A stretch of DNA of 64,000 bases from Pseudoxanthomonas indica (GTDB lineage Bacteria; Pseudomonadota; Gammaproteobacteria; Xanthomonadales; Xanthomonadaceae): assembly GCF_900167565.1 (NCBI RefSeq), contig NZ_FUZV01000001.1:1899001-1963000 (forward strand). Direction: 5' to 3'. Every line of letters begins with the position of its first letter. Within the stretch, counting starts at the first letter, position 1. The notes beneath the pieces were generated by a model. That model made no database searches and had not been told where the DNA came from. It saw only the letters and a list, made by a program, of their open reading frames with translations. A program made the position numbers and the translations under genes. Shown here in pieces: positions 16,755 through 26,105 of the stretch.

Positions 16755-19457
16755 ATGCCCCCGATGCCTGAACAGAATTCCCTGCCTTTCCCGGAGCCGC
16801 CCGCCCCGCCGTCGTCGCCGGACAAGAAGCCGGCCGGCACGGTGGCCGACGGCCAGCCGGCCACGCCTGCCAGCGATGCCGCACCGGGCCCCGCCGAAGA
16901 ACTGCGGCAACCGATGGTGCCGCCGGCGCCCCTGCGCGCGCCGGCCCACCCCAACAAACGTCCGCTATGGGCGCGCCTGCTCGGTCGCCTGGCCGATCCC
17001 TGGCTGTCGCTCAATCTGGAACCGGCCTCGCCGCGCGAAGTCGTCGACGACCGTCCCATCTGCTACGTGCTGGAAGACTACGGTCTGTCCAACGCTTTGA
17101 TCCTCGACCGCGCCTGTCGCGATGCCGGCCTGCCCTCACCGCTGGTGCCGTTGCCGGTGCCGGGTGATCCGCTCGGCCGCAAGCGCGCTTATGTGGCCTT
17201 GTCGCGGCGCAATGCCAGCACCCTCATTCCCGATCAGATCAGCGCCAAGACCCACTCCGGGTCGTTGGCCAAGCTGCTGGCCGCGCACCGCGAGCACCCG
17301 GACCTGGATGTGCAACTGGTGCCGGTGTCGATCTTCGTCGGCCGCGCGCCGGACAAGCAGAGCGGCTGGTTCTCGGTGCTGTTCTCGGAAAACTGGGCGA
17401 TCGTCGGCCGCTTCCGTCGCCTGCTGGCGATCCTGCTCAATGGCCGCGGCACCATCGTGCGCTTCGCCGCGCCGGTCTCGCTGCGCGATACCGTGGCCGA
17501 GGGGCTGGATCCCGAGCGCACGGTGCGCAAGCTCTCGCGCGTGCTGCGCACCCACTTCCATCGCATCCGCGAGGCGGTGATCGGTCCGGACCTGTCGACC
17601 CGCCGCCTGCTGGTGGATCAGGTGCTGGCTTCCGAGCCGGTGCGCGAGGCGATCACCGAACAGGCGCGTCGCGACAAGAGCAAGAACGAGGACGCCTGGA
17701 AGAAGGCGCACGCCTACGCCTGGGAAATCGCCGCCGACTATTCCAACCCGGTGGTGCGCTCGGCCAGCTTCCTGCTCTCGCATGTCTGGAACCAGATCTA
17801 CGACGGCGTGCTGGTCCACCACCTGGACAAGGTCAAGCAGGCCGCACCGGGCCACGAAGTGGTCTACGTGCCCTGCCACCGCAGCCACATGGATTACCTG
17901 CTGCTCTCGTACCTGCTGTACGAACGCGGCATCGTGCCGCCGCATATCGCCGCCGGCATCAACCTCAACCTGCCGGTGGTGGGCACCCTGCTGCGCAAGG
18001 GCGGTGCGTTCTTCATGCGTCGCAGCTTCCGTGGCAACCCGCTGTACTCGGCGGTGTTCACCGAATACGTGGCGCAGCTGGTCTCCGGCGGTTATTCGCT
18101 GGAATACTTCATCGAAGGCGGGCGCTCGCGCACCGGCCGGTTGCTGCAGCCCAAGGGCGGCATGATCTCGATGACCGTGCGCGCCTTCCTGCGCCAGCCG
18201 CGCAAGCCGGTGCTGTTCCAGCCGGTCTACATCGGCTACGAGAAGCTGATGGAAGGCAACAGCTACCTCGACGAGCTGAGCGGCCGGCCGAAGGAAAAGG
18301 AGTCGATCTGGCAACTGCTGTGGAGCATCCCCAAGGTGCTCAAGACCAACTACGGCCAGGTGGTGGTGAACTTCGGCGAGCCGATTCCGCTGGCCGAGGT
18401 GTTGGGCATGCATGCGCCTGAGTGGGACGGCAAGCCGGTCGGTGATGACGAGAAGCCGGCCTGGCTGTCGGACACCATCGACACCCTGGCCCAGCGCATC
18501 CAGGTCAACATCAACCGCGCCGCCGACGTGAACCCGATCAACCTGCTGGCGCTGGCGCTGCTGTCCACGCCCAAGCATGCGATGGGCGAGGCGGATCTGG
18601 TCGCGCAGATCGAACTGTCCAAGACCGTGCTGGCCGAACTGCCGTATTCGGATCGCGTCACTGTCACCCCGCATTCGCCGGAGCGGATCATCGCCCACGG
18701 CGAAGAGATTGGCGTGCTGCGCCGGACCAAGCATGCGCTGGGCGACGTGGTGGCCTTTGATGGCGACGACACCGCGGTGTTGATGAGCTACTACCGCAAC
18801 AACGTGCTGCACCTGTTCACCGCCTCGGCCTGGATCGCCTGCTGCTTCCAGAACAACCGGCGCATGAGTCGGGCCGGCGTACTGCGTTTGGGTCGCGGCC
18901 TGTATCCGTTCCTGCAGGAAGAGCTGTTCCTGCCCTGGACCGAGGAAGAGTTCGTCGAGCGCATGGAGCGCACCATCGATCTGTTCGTGCGCGAAGGCCT
19001 GCTGCAGCACGTCAACGATGACGACGGCGGCATCCTGGCCCGCAATGCCGGCCAGACCGATGAAGTGTTCCGCCTGCGCGCCATCGGCCACTCGTTGCAG
19101 CAGGCGTTCGAGCGCTACTACATCGCCATCTCGGTGCTGGTGAAGAACGGCCCCGGCAAACTCGGCGCCGCCGAACTGGAAAGCCTGTGCCAACAGGCCG
19201 CCCAACGCCTGAGCCTGCTCTACGCCCCGGCCGCGCCGGAGTTCTTCGACCGCACCCTGTTCCGCAGCTTCATCCAGAAGATGCGCGAACTGCGCCTGGT
19301 CTGGCCCGACGAAAACAGCAAGCTCGTTTTCGACGAGCGCCTGGACGCCTGGGCCAAGGACGCCAAGGTGATCCTCGGCCGCGAACTGCGCCACACCATC
19401 GAAAAAGTCAGCCCCGAAGCCGCGGTTCCCGAAGCCCCGCCGCCGCCGGAAGCCTGA
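16755..19457 (+). CDS. plsB: Glycerol-3-phosphate 1-O-acyltransferase
   Basis: 900 residues; E. coli PlsB has 807. The acyltransferase blocks are clear: HRSHMD with His375 and Asp380 (HX4D), GGAFFMRRSFRGN, and EGGRSRTGR, then VYIGYEKL. The enzyme transfers an acyl chain from acyl-ACP or acyl-CoA to sn-glycerol-3-phosphate at the inner membrane, starting phospholipid synthesis. The first approximately 65 residues are Pro/Ala-rich and low complexity, accounting for part of the extra length. A second ATG lies three codons on. It shares its pathway with the desaturase at 3.3 kb. Confidence 0.95.
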   Translation: MPPMPEQNSLPFPEPPAPPSSPDKKPAGTVADGQPATPASDAAPGPAEELRQPMVPPAPLRAPAHPNKRPLWARLLGRLADPWLSLNLEPASPREVVDDRPICYVLEDYGLSNALILDRACRDAGLPSPLVPLPVPGDPLGRKRAYVALSRRNASTLIPDQISAKTHSGSLAKLLAAHREHPDLDVQLVPVSIFVGRAPDKQSGWFSVLFSENWAIVGRFRRLLAILLNGRGTIVRFAAPVSLRDTVAEGLDPERTVRKLSRVLRTHFHRIREAVIGPDLSTRRLLVDQVLASEPVREAITEQARRDKSKNEDAWKKAHAYAWEIAADYSNPVVRSASFLLSHVWNQIYDGVLVHHLDKVKQAAPGHEVVYVPCHRSHMDYLLLSYLLYERGIVPPHIAAGINLNLPVVGTLLRKGGAFFMRRSFRGNPLYSAVFTEYVAQLVSGGYSLEYFIEGGRSRTGRLLQPKGGMISMTVRAFLRQPRKPVLFQPVYIGYEKLMEGNSYLDELSGRPKEKESIWQLLWSIPKVLKTNYGQVVVNFGEPIPLAEVLGMHAPEWDGKPVGDDEKPAWLSDTIDTLAQRIQVNINRAADVNPINLLALALLSTPKHAMGEADLVAQIELSKTVLAELPYSDRVTVTPHSPERIIAHGEEIGVLRRTKHALGDVVAFDGDDTAVLMSYYRNNVLHLFTASAWIACCFQNNRRMSRAGVLRLGRGLYPFLQEELFLPWTEEEFVERMERTIDLFVREGLLQHVNDDDGGILARNAGQTDEVFRLRAIGHSLQQAFERYYIAISVLVKNGPGKLGAAELESLCQQAAQRLSLLYAPAAPEFFDRTLFRSFIQKMRELRLVWPDENSKLVFDERLDAWAKDAKVILGRELRHTIEKVSPEAAVPEAPPPPEA

Positions 19458-19487
19458 TCCGCTCTTCGCTAAAATGCATGGAGCATC

Positions 19488-19637
19488 ACCAGCCCCTTAG
19501 TAAGGGGCGATTCGCGGCGAAGCTGCGAATGGGGATTGGCAGCGACGCAGCGGGGCCCAATGTTTTGCTGCGCAAAACTTTGGGGGTCTTTTAGGCGAAG
19601 CCTGAAAGACCCTGCACCGTCCCCACGGTGCAGGGCT
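19488..19637. repeat. Multi-hairpin intergenic repeat element, copy A
   Basis: Fills most of the 201-base gap after plsB. Successive stems: CCCCTTA/TAAGGGG (19493-19507), ATTCGCGGC/GCTGCGAAT with GAA loop (19510-19530), CCCAA..GTTTTGC/GCAAAAC..TTGGG (19556-19584), GTCTTT..AGGC/GCCT..AAAGAC with GAA loop (19586-19610), and CCCTGCACCGT/ACGGTGCAGGG with CCCC loop (19610-19635). The last stem is also the probable terminator of the minus-strand acyltransferase gene. An inverted copy with paired base changes lies at 43736-43885. Confidence 0.8.
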
Positions 19638-19658
19638 ACCACCACCACCGTCTCACCA

Positions 19659-20360
19659 CTACCCCTGCAACACTCCCTCGAAACTACGCTGCAACCACGC
19701 CCGCGCGGCGACGCCTTCGCTGGCGTCGATCACCATGTCGCGCAACGGCGAGCCGCATTCAATCAGCTGGGCGGCGTCATCGATCACCAGCACCATCCGC
19801 AGCAACTCCACACCGCCCGGATACACCACGGGCGGCAGATACTCGCGAAACCCGTAATGTTCGAAGGCGTCAATCAGATAGGGCTCGCAGGCGACCAGCC
19901 AGAAGCGCACGCCGCTGCCCTGCGCCCAGCGATAAGTGCCGGCCATCAGCTGATCCACCACGCGCTTGGCGCGCTGATCGGCCTGCACGGCGAAGCGCGT
20001 GCCCACGGCCACGCATTCCAGAGGCCAGGACCGCGCAAATCGATCCACCTGGAACAGGCTGCCGTACTCCACCTGCACCGCCGAGGAAGCAAAGTCGTGC
20101 ATGCGGATCGTCGCCACCGCCTGCGCCTGCGACTCCAGTTCCACCACCATGGTGCTGCCGCAACCATCGAGTCCGTCGGCAATGCGCTTGCCATGGCCAC
20201 CGGCCTTGCCGCGCTCGAGGAAATACACCTCGCGCCGCAGGCGCTGCACATCGCCCAACGCCTCACCCGGCCCGATACGGCGCACCCGCAGGGGCAGGCG
20301 CGCCTGTCCGGGCTCGCGCGGGCCAGACAGGACTGACAGCAATTTGTTCTCCGGGCTCAT
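19659..20360 (-). CDS. GNAT acyltransferase, N-acyl amino acid synthase (FeeM)/autoinducer-synthase-like
   Basis: 233 residues from the ATG at 20360. The sequence has the layout of the GNAT subgroup that includes FeeM and LuxI-type synthases: LRREVYFLERG near the N terminus, AVATIRMHDF as the central strand, ECVAVGTRFAV, then VDQLMAGTYRWAQGSGVRFWLVACEPYLIDAFEHYGFRE. Such enzymes move a fatty-acyl group from ACP to an amine. The acceptor here is unknown. It stands alone between the repeat element and the YdcH-like gene. The upstream 197 bases hold a TGACGC/GCGTCA palindrome (20511-20525) and nothing else I can name. Confidence 0.7.
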   Translation of the reverse strand: MSPENKLLSVLSGPREPGQARLPLRVRRIGPGEALGDVQRLRREVYFLERGKAGGHGKRIADGLDGCGSTMVVELESQAQAVATIRMHDFASSAVQVEYGSLFQVDRFARSWPLECVAVGTRFAVQADQRAKRVVDQLMAGTYRWAQGSGVRFWLVACEPYLIDAFEHYGFREYLPPVVYPGGVELLRMVLVIDDAAQLIECGSPLRDMVIDASEGVAARAWLQRSFEGVLQG

Positions 20361-20557
20361 GCGGCGGCAGGCTCGAGACGACCCGGAATGGGTCGCTGCT
20401 ACACCTGAACACGCAAGCATCGGGCCAACTCCGTCCTGCCCGGCCGGCAAGGCCTGTGGGGCCTGAGCGGCGCCGCCAGGCCGGCGAACGGCAGCGGCCC
20501 GTGCAGGGGGTGACGCGATGCGTCAGCTTCGGCCGGGATCGGGCCAGCGCGGCGGCA

Positions 20558-20764
20558 TCAGGCCGGCTCGTCGGGAATCAGCGAGCTTTCCAGCCTGGAT
20601 ATGCAGTCTTTCAGCCACAGCTTGCGCTTCTTCATGCGCTTGACCGCGACTTCGTCGGCCTCGATGTTGGCGACCAGCAATCCGATCGCCTCATCCAGCT
20701 CGCGATGTTCGCGGCGCAGTTCGACCAGTTGCAGGGCGATGTCGGCAGGGTTGATGGCGTCCAC
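20558..20764 (-). CDS. YdcH-family (DUF465) small protein
   Basis: 68 residues from a GTG at 20764. The sequence is one helical hairpin typical of DUF465: ELRREHRELDEAIGLL, then VKRMKKRKLWLKDCISRLE. The KKRKLWLKDxI motif is diagnostic. Members are small coiled-coil proteins of unknown function. It diverges from ttcA with 55 bases between the starts. Confidence 0.85.
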   Translation of the reverse strand: MDAINPADIALQLVELRREHRELDEAIGLLVANIEADEVAVKRMKKRKLWLKDCISRLESSLIPDEPA

Positions 20765-20819
20765 GGGTCGAGCGTACACCGGCCCATGACAATCCGTCAC
20801 CGCGAGCGGGGTCGGTACA

Positions 20820-21746
20820 ATGGCCCTTCGCATGAATACCCCACAGTCCCTGCCACGCGTGCTTGCCGATCCCCTGTCGTACAGGCCGGGTCCGCATCCC
20901 GCCAGGCAGGAACCGCACAAGCTGGCCAGGCGTCTGCGCCGCCAGGTGGGCCAGGCGATTGCCGACTACGCGATGATCGAGGAAGGCGACAAGGTGATGG
21001 TCTGCCTGTCCGGCGGCAAGGACAGCTACACCCTGCTGGACCTGCTGATGCAGCTGCAGAAGAAGGCGCCCGTGCGCTTCGAGCTGGTGGCGGTCAACCT
21101 GGATCAGAAGCAGCCCGGCTTTCCGGCCCATGTGCTGCCCGACTACCTGCGCGCGATCGGCGTGCCCTACCAGATCCTGGAGCAGGACACGTATTCGGTC
21201 GTCACCCGCGTCGTGCCGGAAGGCAAGACGATGTGCTCGCTGTGCTCCCGCCTGCGCCGCGGCGCGCTGTATGCGCATGCGCAGGAGGCGGGCTTCACCA
21301 AGATCGCGCTGGGCCATCACCGGGACGATCTGGTCAACACCTTCTTCCTCAACCTGTTCCACCACGCAAAAATCGCCGGCATGCCGCCCAAGCTGCTGTC
21401 CGACGATGGCAGGCATGTGGTGATACGGCCGCTGGCCTATGTGCGCGAAAGCGACATCCAGGCCTATGCACAGGCGCGGAATTTCCCGATCATTCCGTGC
21501 GATCTGTGCGGCAGCCAGGAAAACCTGCAGCGCAGACAGGTGCAGAAGATGCTCGATGCCTGGGAGCGCGAGTCGCCCGGCCGCGTCGAGACCATCGCGC
21601 GTGCGTTGAGCGACGTGCGTCCCGAGAAGCTGGGTGATGCGCGGCTGTTCGACTTCCTTTCACTGGGCGCACGCCAGGATGCAACGCGCATCGACGCAGG
21701 CGCCTGGCAGTCGGGCGACCTGCCCGATGACCACGATTCCGTCTAG
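20820..21746 (+). CDS. ttcA: tRNA 2-thiocytidine synthetase TtcA
   Basis: 308 residues. The PP-loop SGGKDS activates the target base with ATP. The cysteine pairs CSLC and CDLC supply iron-sulfur cluster and sulfur-transfer ligands. [14 protein letters not shown] and [11 protein letters not shown] are further family blocks. The enzyme adds sulfur to cytidine 32 of certain tRNAs. The start could be 20820 or the ATG four codons later. Confidence 0.94.
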   Translation: MALRMNTPQSLPRVLADPLSYRPGPHPARQEPHKLARRLRRQVGQAIADYAMIEEGDKVMVCLSGGKDSYTLLDLLMQLQKKAPVRFELVAVNLDQKQPGFPAHVLPDYLRAIGVPYQILEQDTYSVVTRVVPEGKTMCSLCSRLRRGALYAHAQEAGFTKIALGHHRDDLVNTFFLNLFHHAKIAGMPPKLLSDDGRHVVIRPLAYVRESDIQAYAQARNFPIIPCDLCGSQENLQRRQVQKMLDAWERESPGRVETIARALSDVRPEKLGDARLFDFLSLGARQDATRIDAGAWQSGDLPDDHDSV

Positions 21747-21797
21747 TTGCCGGTCCCGGCAACTTCTCCATTCCCGCTTTTCCTTACTGGCTATTCA

Positions 21798-22700
21798 ATG
21801 TTCTTTCGCAACCTGACGCTGTTCCGTTTTGCCCCCACCCTCGATTTCTCGCAACTGGACGAACTGCTCCCGGAGGCCGCGCTCAAGCCGGTCGGTCCTC
21901 TGGAATTGTCTTCGCGCGGTTTCATTTCCCCCTTCGGTCGCGGTGAAGACGGCCTGTCGCACCGGGTCAACGACGCCATCTGGCTCAGCGTGGGCAGCGA
22001 GGACAAGATCCTCCCCGGCGCGGTGGTCAACGATCTGCTCGCGCGCAAGCTCGAGGACATCGAGGCCAAGGAAGGGCGCAAGCCCAGCGGCCGCACACGC
22101 AAGCGACTCAAGGACGATCTGTTGATGGAGCTGTTGCCGCGCGCCTTCGTCAAACCTTCGCGCACCGATGCGCTGCTGGATCTGGAGCACGGCTTCGTGG
22201 CGGTGGACAGTTCCTCGCGCAAGAGTGCGGAGAACGTGGTCTCGGAGATCCGCCGCGCGCTGGGCAGCTTCCCGGCCCTGCCGCTGAATGCCGAAGTGGC
22301 GCCACGTTCGGTAATGACCGGCTGGATCGCCGGCGAACCGCTGCCTGAAGGCCTGAGCCTGGGCGAGGAGTGCGAGCTGAAGGACGCCATGGACGGAGGC
22401 GCGGTGGTCAAGTGCCAGAACCAGGACCTGCAGAGCGATGAAATCGCCAAGCACCTGGAAGCCGGCAAGCAGGTCACCCGCCTGGCGCTGACGCTGGATG
22501 ACCATGTGTCGTTCGTGCTGGGTGAAGACCTGATCATCCGCAAGCTGAAGTTCCTGGACGGGGTGGTGGATCAGCTCGAGAACAGCGAAGGCGATGACCG
22601 GCGCGCAGAGCTGGATACGCGCTTCGTGCTGATGGCCGGCGAGGTGAAGCGCTTGTTCATCGTGCTGGAGAACGCGCTCAAGCTCAGCAAGGCCGAATAA
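21798..22700 (+). CDS. rdgC: Recombination-associated protein RdgC
   Basis: 300 residues from the ATG at 21798. Begins MFFRNLTLFRF with FISPFGRG shortly after, both typical of RdgC. The family forms a ring dimer that binds double-stranded DNA and limits RecA filament formation. The gene is 51 bases after ttcA and may share its transcript. Confidence 0.92.
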   Translation: MFFRNLTLFRFAPTLDFSQLDELLPEAALKPVGPLELSSRGFISPFGRGEDGLSHRVNDAIWLSVGSEDKILPGAVVNDLLARKLEDIEAKEGRKPSGRTRKRLKDDLLMELLPRAFVKPSRTDALLDLEHGFVAVDSSSRKSAENVVSEIRRALGSFPALPLNAEVAPRSVMTGWIAGEPLPEGLSLGEECELKDAMDGGAVVKCQNQDLQSDEIAKHLEAGKQVTRLALTLDDHVSFVLGEDLIIRKLKFLDGVVDQLENSEGDDRRAELDTRFVLMAGEVKRLFIVLENALKLSKAE

Positions 22701-22739
22701 CGCCTGTATTCAAGCGCGTTTCGGATCTACCATGCCGGC

Positions 22740-23525
22740 ATGCCCCGCCTGTTCCAGCGTCTGATCCGCCCCGCCCCGCGCAGTGTCGAGCGTGACGTGG
22801 TCGGATTGGTGTTCGACGATGGCCGGCAGATCGACGTGCAGCGCGTGCGGGATCCGCGCGCCAAGCGCCTGAAGCTGAGCGTGGATGAGCGGGGTGCGCG
22901 CCTGACCTTGCCGGCGCGCGCCAGTCTGGTCTCCGGTGAACGCTTCCTGCAGCAACACCGGCAATGGTTGCAGCTGCAACTCGAGCGGCACGCCGACAGC
23001 CTGGATCTGCCGGCGCTGCAGCCGTTCATCAGCACCCATCTGCCACTGCGTGGGCAGCAGGCGCCACTGCATTGGCTGGAGGGCCGCTTCCTGGCGGTGA
23101 CCGGGGACGAGACCGGCGTGCAGATCCGCTGGCCCGCCCGGGCCAGCGAGGCGATGTTGCGACGCGCGCTGCGGCGCTTCTACGAGACCGAAGCGCGCAA
23201 CGACATCGGCCGCTGGTTGCCGCGCTACCTGGCAGATTTGCCGCGCGCGCCGGGGCGCATCCGCCTGAAGATCATGTCTTCGCAATGGGGCTCGTTGAGT
23301 CCGGATGGATCGATGGCGCTGGATCTGTCGCTGGTACTGGGACGTCCCTCGGCTTTCAAATACGTGCTGGTGCACGAGCTTTGCCATCTGATCCACGCCA
23401 ATCACTCGCCGGCGTACTGGCGCGAGGTCGAGCAGCGCTTCCCGGAATGGCAGCAGGAAAGGGCGTATTTCCATGCGCACGGGCGTCATTTGAAGGCCAG
23501 CTTGCGCGCCTTGCTGGCCGGTTGA
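22740..23525 (+). CDS. YgjP-like (DUF45) zinc metallopeptidase
   Basis: 261 residues. Motifs of the SprT/YgjP-like group: RDPRAKRLKLSVDERG near the N terminus, IKIMSSQWGS-like block (IRLKIMSSQWGSLSPDG), and VHELCHLIHANHSPAYW, where His212-Glu213-x2-His216 is the HExxH zinc site. Often linked with nucleic-acid metabolism. The substrate is unknown. It is 39 bases after rdgC in the same direction. Confidence 0.85.
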   Translation: MPRLFQRLIRPAPRSVERDVVGLVFDDGRQIDVQRVRDPRAKRLKLSVDERGARLTLPARASLVSGERFLQQHRQWLQLQLERHADSLDLPALQPFISTHLPLRGQQAPLHWLEGRFLAVTGDETGVQIRWPARASEAMLRRALRRFYETEARNDIGRWLPRYLADLPRAPGRIRLKIMSSQWGSLSPDGSMALDLSLVLGRPSAFKYVLVHELCHLIHANHSPAYWREVEQRFPEWQQERAYFHAHGRHLKASLRALLAG

Positions 23526-23589
23526 GTCCCGCCGGCGCGTTAACCCAGCGTCGGCATCTGCCGCGATCTACGGACAATGGAGACAGAGA

Positions 23590-24105
23590 ATGCGTGGAGT
23601 AGTGATGTTGTGCTGCCTGGCGCTGGCCTTGACGGCCTGCAAGAAGTCGGCGGATGAAGCCCTGGCCGAAGCAGCCATCAAGGGCGCGACCGGTCACGAC
23701 GTGAGCGTGGACAAGGACGGCGAAGAGGTCACGATCAAGACCGACGACGGCGACATGAAGATCAGCGGGGGCCAGAGCGCCACCTTGCCCGCCAGCTTCC
23801 CGCAGGACGTCTTCCTGCCCGGCAAGTACAGCGTCGAAAGCGTGGTGGAGATGAACAGCACGCAGCTGATCGCCCTGAGCACCGAAGGCGATGTGGCCAA
23901 GCTCTACGCGGATGCGCGCGCGCGCATGGAAAAGGAAGGCTGGACGCAGACCATGGCCATGCAGGGCAGCGCCCACGATGGCCTGCTGGCGTATGAAAAG
24001 GGCGATCGCAAGGCGACCGTTTCCTTCAATGCCGAACCGGACACCCAGACCGTCGCGGTGGGCCTGCAGATCATCGGGCCGGAACAGAAGACCGCGGTCA
24101 ACTGA
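23590..24105 (+). CDS. Small lipoprotein of unknown function
   Basis: 171 residues. The signal peptide ends LTAC with Cys17 as lipidation site. The mature part is acidic, with a short region (EEVTIKTDDGDMKISGG) then a domain ending KATVSFNAEPDTQTVAVGLQI. I do not recognise the family. It is convergent with the alpha/beta hydrolase gene. Confidence 0.72.
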   Translation: MRGVVMLCCLALALTACKKSADEALAEAAIKGATGHDVSVDKDGEEVTIKTDDGDMKISGGQSATLPASFPQDVFLPGKYSVESVVEMNSTQLIALSTEGDVAKLYADARARMEKEGWTQTMAMQGSAHDGLLAYEKGDRKATVSFNAEPDTQTVAVGLQIIGPEQKTAVN

Positions 24106-24125
24106 GGCATGTCAGCGCCACACAG

Positions 24126-24971
24126 CTACTGGAAGAAATCACCGATCGCCGCCGCCACGGCGATTGGATCTTCCATGTGCAGGTGATGCGTGCCGGGCAG
24201 GACGATCAACTCGCCGTGCGGAAGCAGGCCGGCGCGTTGGCTGCGCAGGGGTTCCGGGAAATAAGGCTGCGCCGGTTCGGCATAGATGACCCGGGTGCGG
24301 CAGTCGATGCCGGCCACCAGCGCCGACACCTGGGCTTCGTCCAGTCGTTGCGGTGTCGGCAGGGTCAGGCGCTGATCGCTGCTCCATACATGGCCACCCT
24401 CAACCGCACGCACGCCGCGTTCCACCAGCAGCCGTGCATTGGCCTCGCTGAGCTGGTTGGCCTGCATGCGCGCGCGCACCGGCATGGCCAGATCCGGGAA
24501 CAGCCGCAGGCGCTTGTCGGGCAATGCGCGCGCGGCGGCGATGGCTTCCTGCCAGCGCGCGGCGGTACGGGCCACGGTTTCCGACAGGCCACCGAGCGCT
24601 TCAATCGCCACCAGTCCCTGCACGCGGTGCGGCGAGGACGCGGCCAGCAGGCTGGCAATGCCGGCGCCCATCGAATGCCCCAACAGGTAGAACTGCTCCC
24701 ACTCCAGCGCATCGGCCAGATCCAGCACCGCGTTCACCGCCACGCCGCTGGTGTATTCCGCGCCTGGCCCCAGATGCACGCTGTGTCCGTGCCCGGGTAG
24801 ATCCGGTATCACCAGTTCCAGATCCGGCAGGCAGGCGGCCAGCGGGACGAAGCTGGCGGCATTGTCCAGCCACCCGTGCAGGGCGATCACACGCGGCGCG
24901 CCCGGTGTACCGCCACGCAGACCGCGCAGTTCACCCATGGCAATGGGTGCGGAGAACTCGCGCAGGTTCAC
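24126..24971 (-). CDS. Alpha/beta-fold hydrolase
   Basis: 281 residues. The oxyanion region is [12 protein letters not shown], the nucleophile elbow GHSMGAG, the acid is probably in the [15 protein letters not shown] region, and the histidine is in PGTHHLHME. The fold and lengths fit esterases of the broad hydrolase family; the substrate is not predictable. Its start overlaps the ferrochelatase stop by four bases, so it is translationally coupled to hemH. Confidence 0.85.
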   Translation of the reverse strand: MNLREFSAPIAMGELRGLRGGTPGAPRVIALHGWLDNAASFVPLAACLPDLELVIPDLPGHGHSVHLGPGAEYTSGVAVNAVLDLADALEWEQFYLLGHSMGAGIASLLAASSPHRVQGLVAIEALGGLSETVARTAARWQEAIAAARALPDKRLRLFPDLAMPVRARMQANQLSEANARLLVERGVRAVEGGHVWSSDQRLTLPTPQRLDEAQVSALVAGIDCRTRVIYAEPAQPYFPEPLRSQRAGLLPHGELIVLPGTHHLHMEDPIAVAAAIGDFFQ

Positions 24972-25930
24972 TCGACCTCACCCAGCGCGCGGCGCGCGAT
25001 CGCGGCGAGCGCATCGGCATGCGCCGGTTCGGCGTTGAGACAGGGGATGTAGCGCAGCTGCCCGCCCTGCGCGGCGAAGCGCTCGACGAAGCCGATGCCG
25101 ACTTCTTCCAGCGTTTCCAGGCAGTCCACCGCAAAGCCGGGACAGACCACGTCGACCTGGCGCATACCGCGGGCGGCGAGCGCATCCAGGCTCAGGTCGG
25201 TCGCCGGTTCCAGCCAGCGCTCCTTGCCAAAGCGCGACTGGTACGTAAGGGTCCACTGATCGTCCGACAGGCCCAATGCCTGCGCAATCGCGCGGGTGCT
25301 GGCATCGCATTGCTGCGGATACGGGTCCCCGGCACGCGCGAGTCGCTGCGGCAGGCCATGGTAGGAGAACAGCAGGTGTTCGCCGGTGCCATGCTGTTGG
25401 CGCCAGCGTTGAATCGAATCGGCCACCGCTGCCACCCAGCCCGCATCGGTGGCGTATTGCTCGACCACATGCACCTCGAAGTCGCGCGCTTCGCGGGCCA
25501 GCACGTCTTTCACCGATTCGGTGGTGGTGGTGGAGTACTGCGGATACAGCGGCAACACCACCAGCCGGCGCACGCCCTGATCGCGCAGCGCACGCAGTCG
25601 CGCGGGCAGTCCGGGCTGGCCATAGCGCATGGCGTCATGCACGCGCCACTGCGGCAAACGCTGTTGCAGCGCCTGCGCCAGCTGGCGCGTGTAGACCGCC
25701 AGCGGCGATCCTTCCGGCAGCCAGATCTGTTGGTACTTGTGCGCCGCCTTGGGCCCGCGCAAGGGCAAGATCAGTCCGTGCAGCAAGGGGTACCAGATCC
25801 AGCGGCTCAACTGGACCACGCGCGGATCGTGCAGGAACTCGGCGAGGTAGCGCCGCACGGCGGGTGCCGTGGGGGCCTCGGGCGTGCCTAGATTGACCGC
25901 GATCAGCGCGGTATTGGGTGCGTCGGGCAT
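24968..25930 (-). CDS. hemH: Ferrochelatase
   Basis: 320 residues. The N terminus has NLGTPEAPT and the conserved histidine lies in FSYHGLPQR. Further blocks: [12 protein letters not shown] and LTYQSRFG. It inserts Fe2+ into protoporphyrin IX, the last step of protoheme synthesis, at the inner membrane. The downstream hydrolase gene is coupled to it. Confidence 0.94.
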   Translation of the reverse strand: MPDAPNTALIAVNLGTPEAPTAPAVRRYLAEFLHDPRVVQLSRWIWYPLLHGLILPLRGPKAAHKYQQIWLPEGSPLAVYTRQLAQALQQRLPQWRVHDAMRYGQPGLPARLRALRDQGVRRLVVLPLYPQYSTTTTESVKDVLAREARDFEVHVVEQYATDAGWVAAVADSIQRWRQQHGTGEHLLFSYHGLPQRLARAGDPYPQQCDASTRAIAQALGLSDDQWTLTYQSRFGKERWLEPATDLSLDALAARGMRQVDVVCPGFAVDCLETLEEVGIGFVERFAAQGGQLRYIPCLNAEPAHADALAAIARRALGEVE

Positions 25931-26105
25931 GCGCCTATTGTGGCAGAGCCGGCGAACCGCCAGCGCTGATCCTTTCTATCCACGTCGTTGATGCCATCGA
26001 TGCAGGCCACTCGCCGATGCCCGATTGTCAGCGGCGATTCATTGCCTCACTCCTATTTTCAGGCAGTTGCAGTATCTTGCTGCGAATCCGCCTTTGGAGC
26101 GTCCC

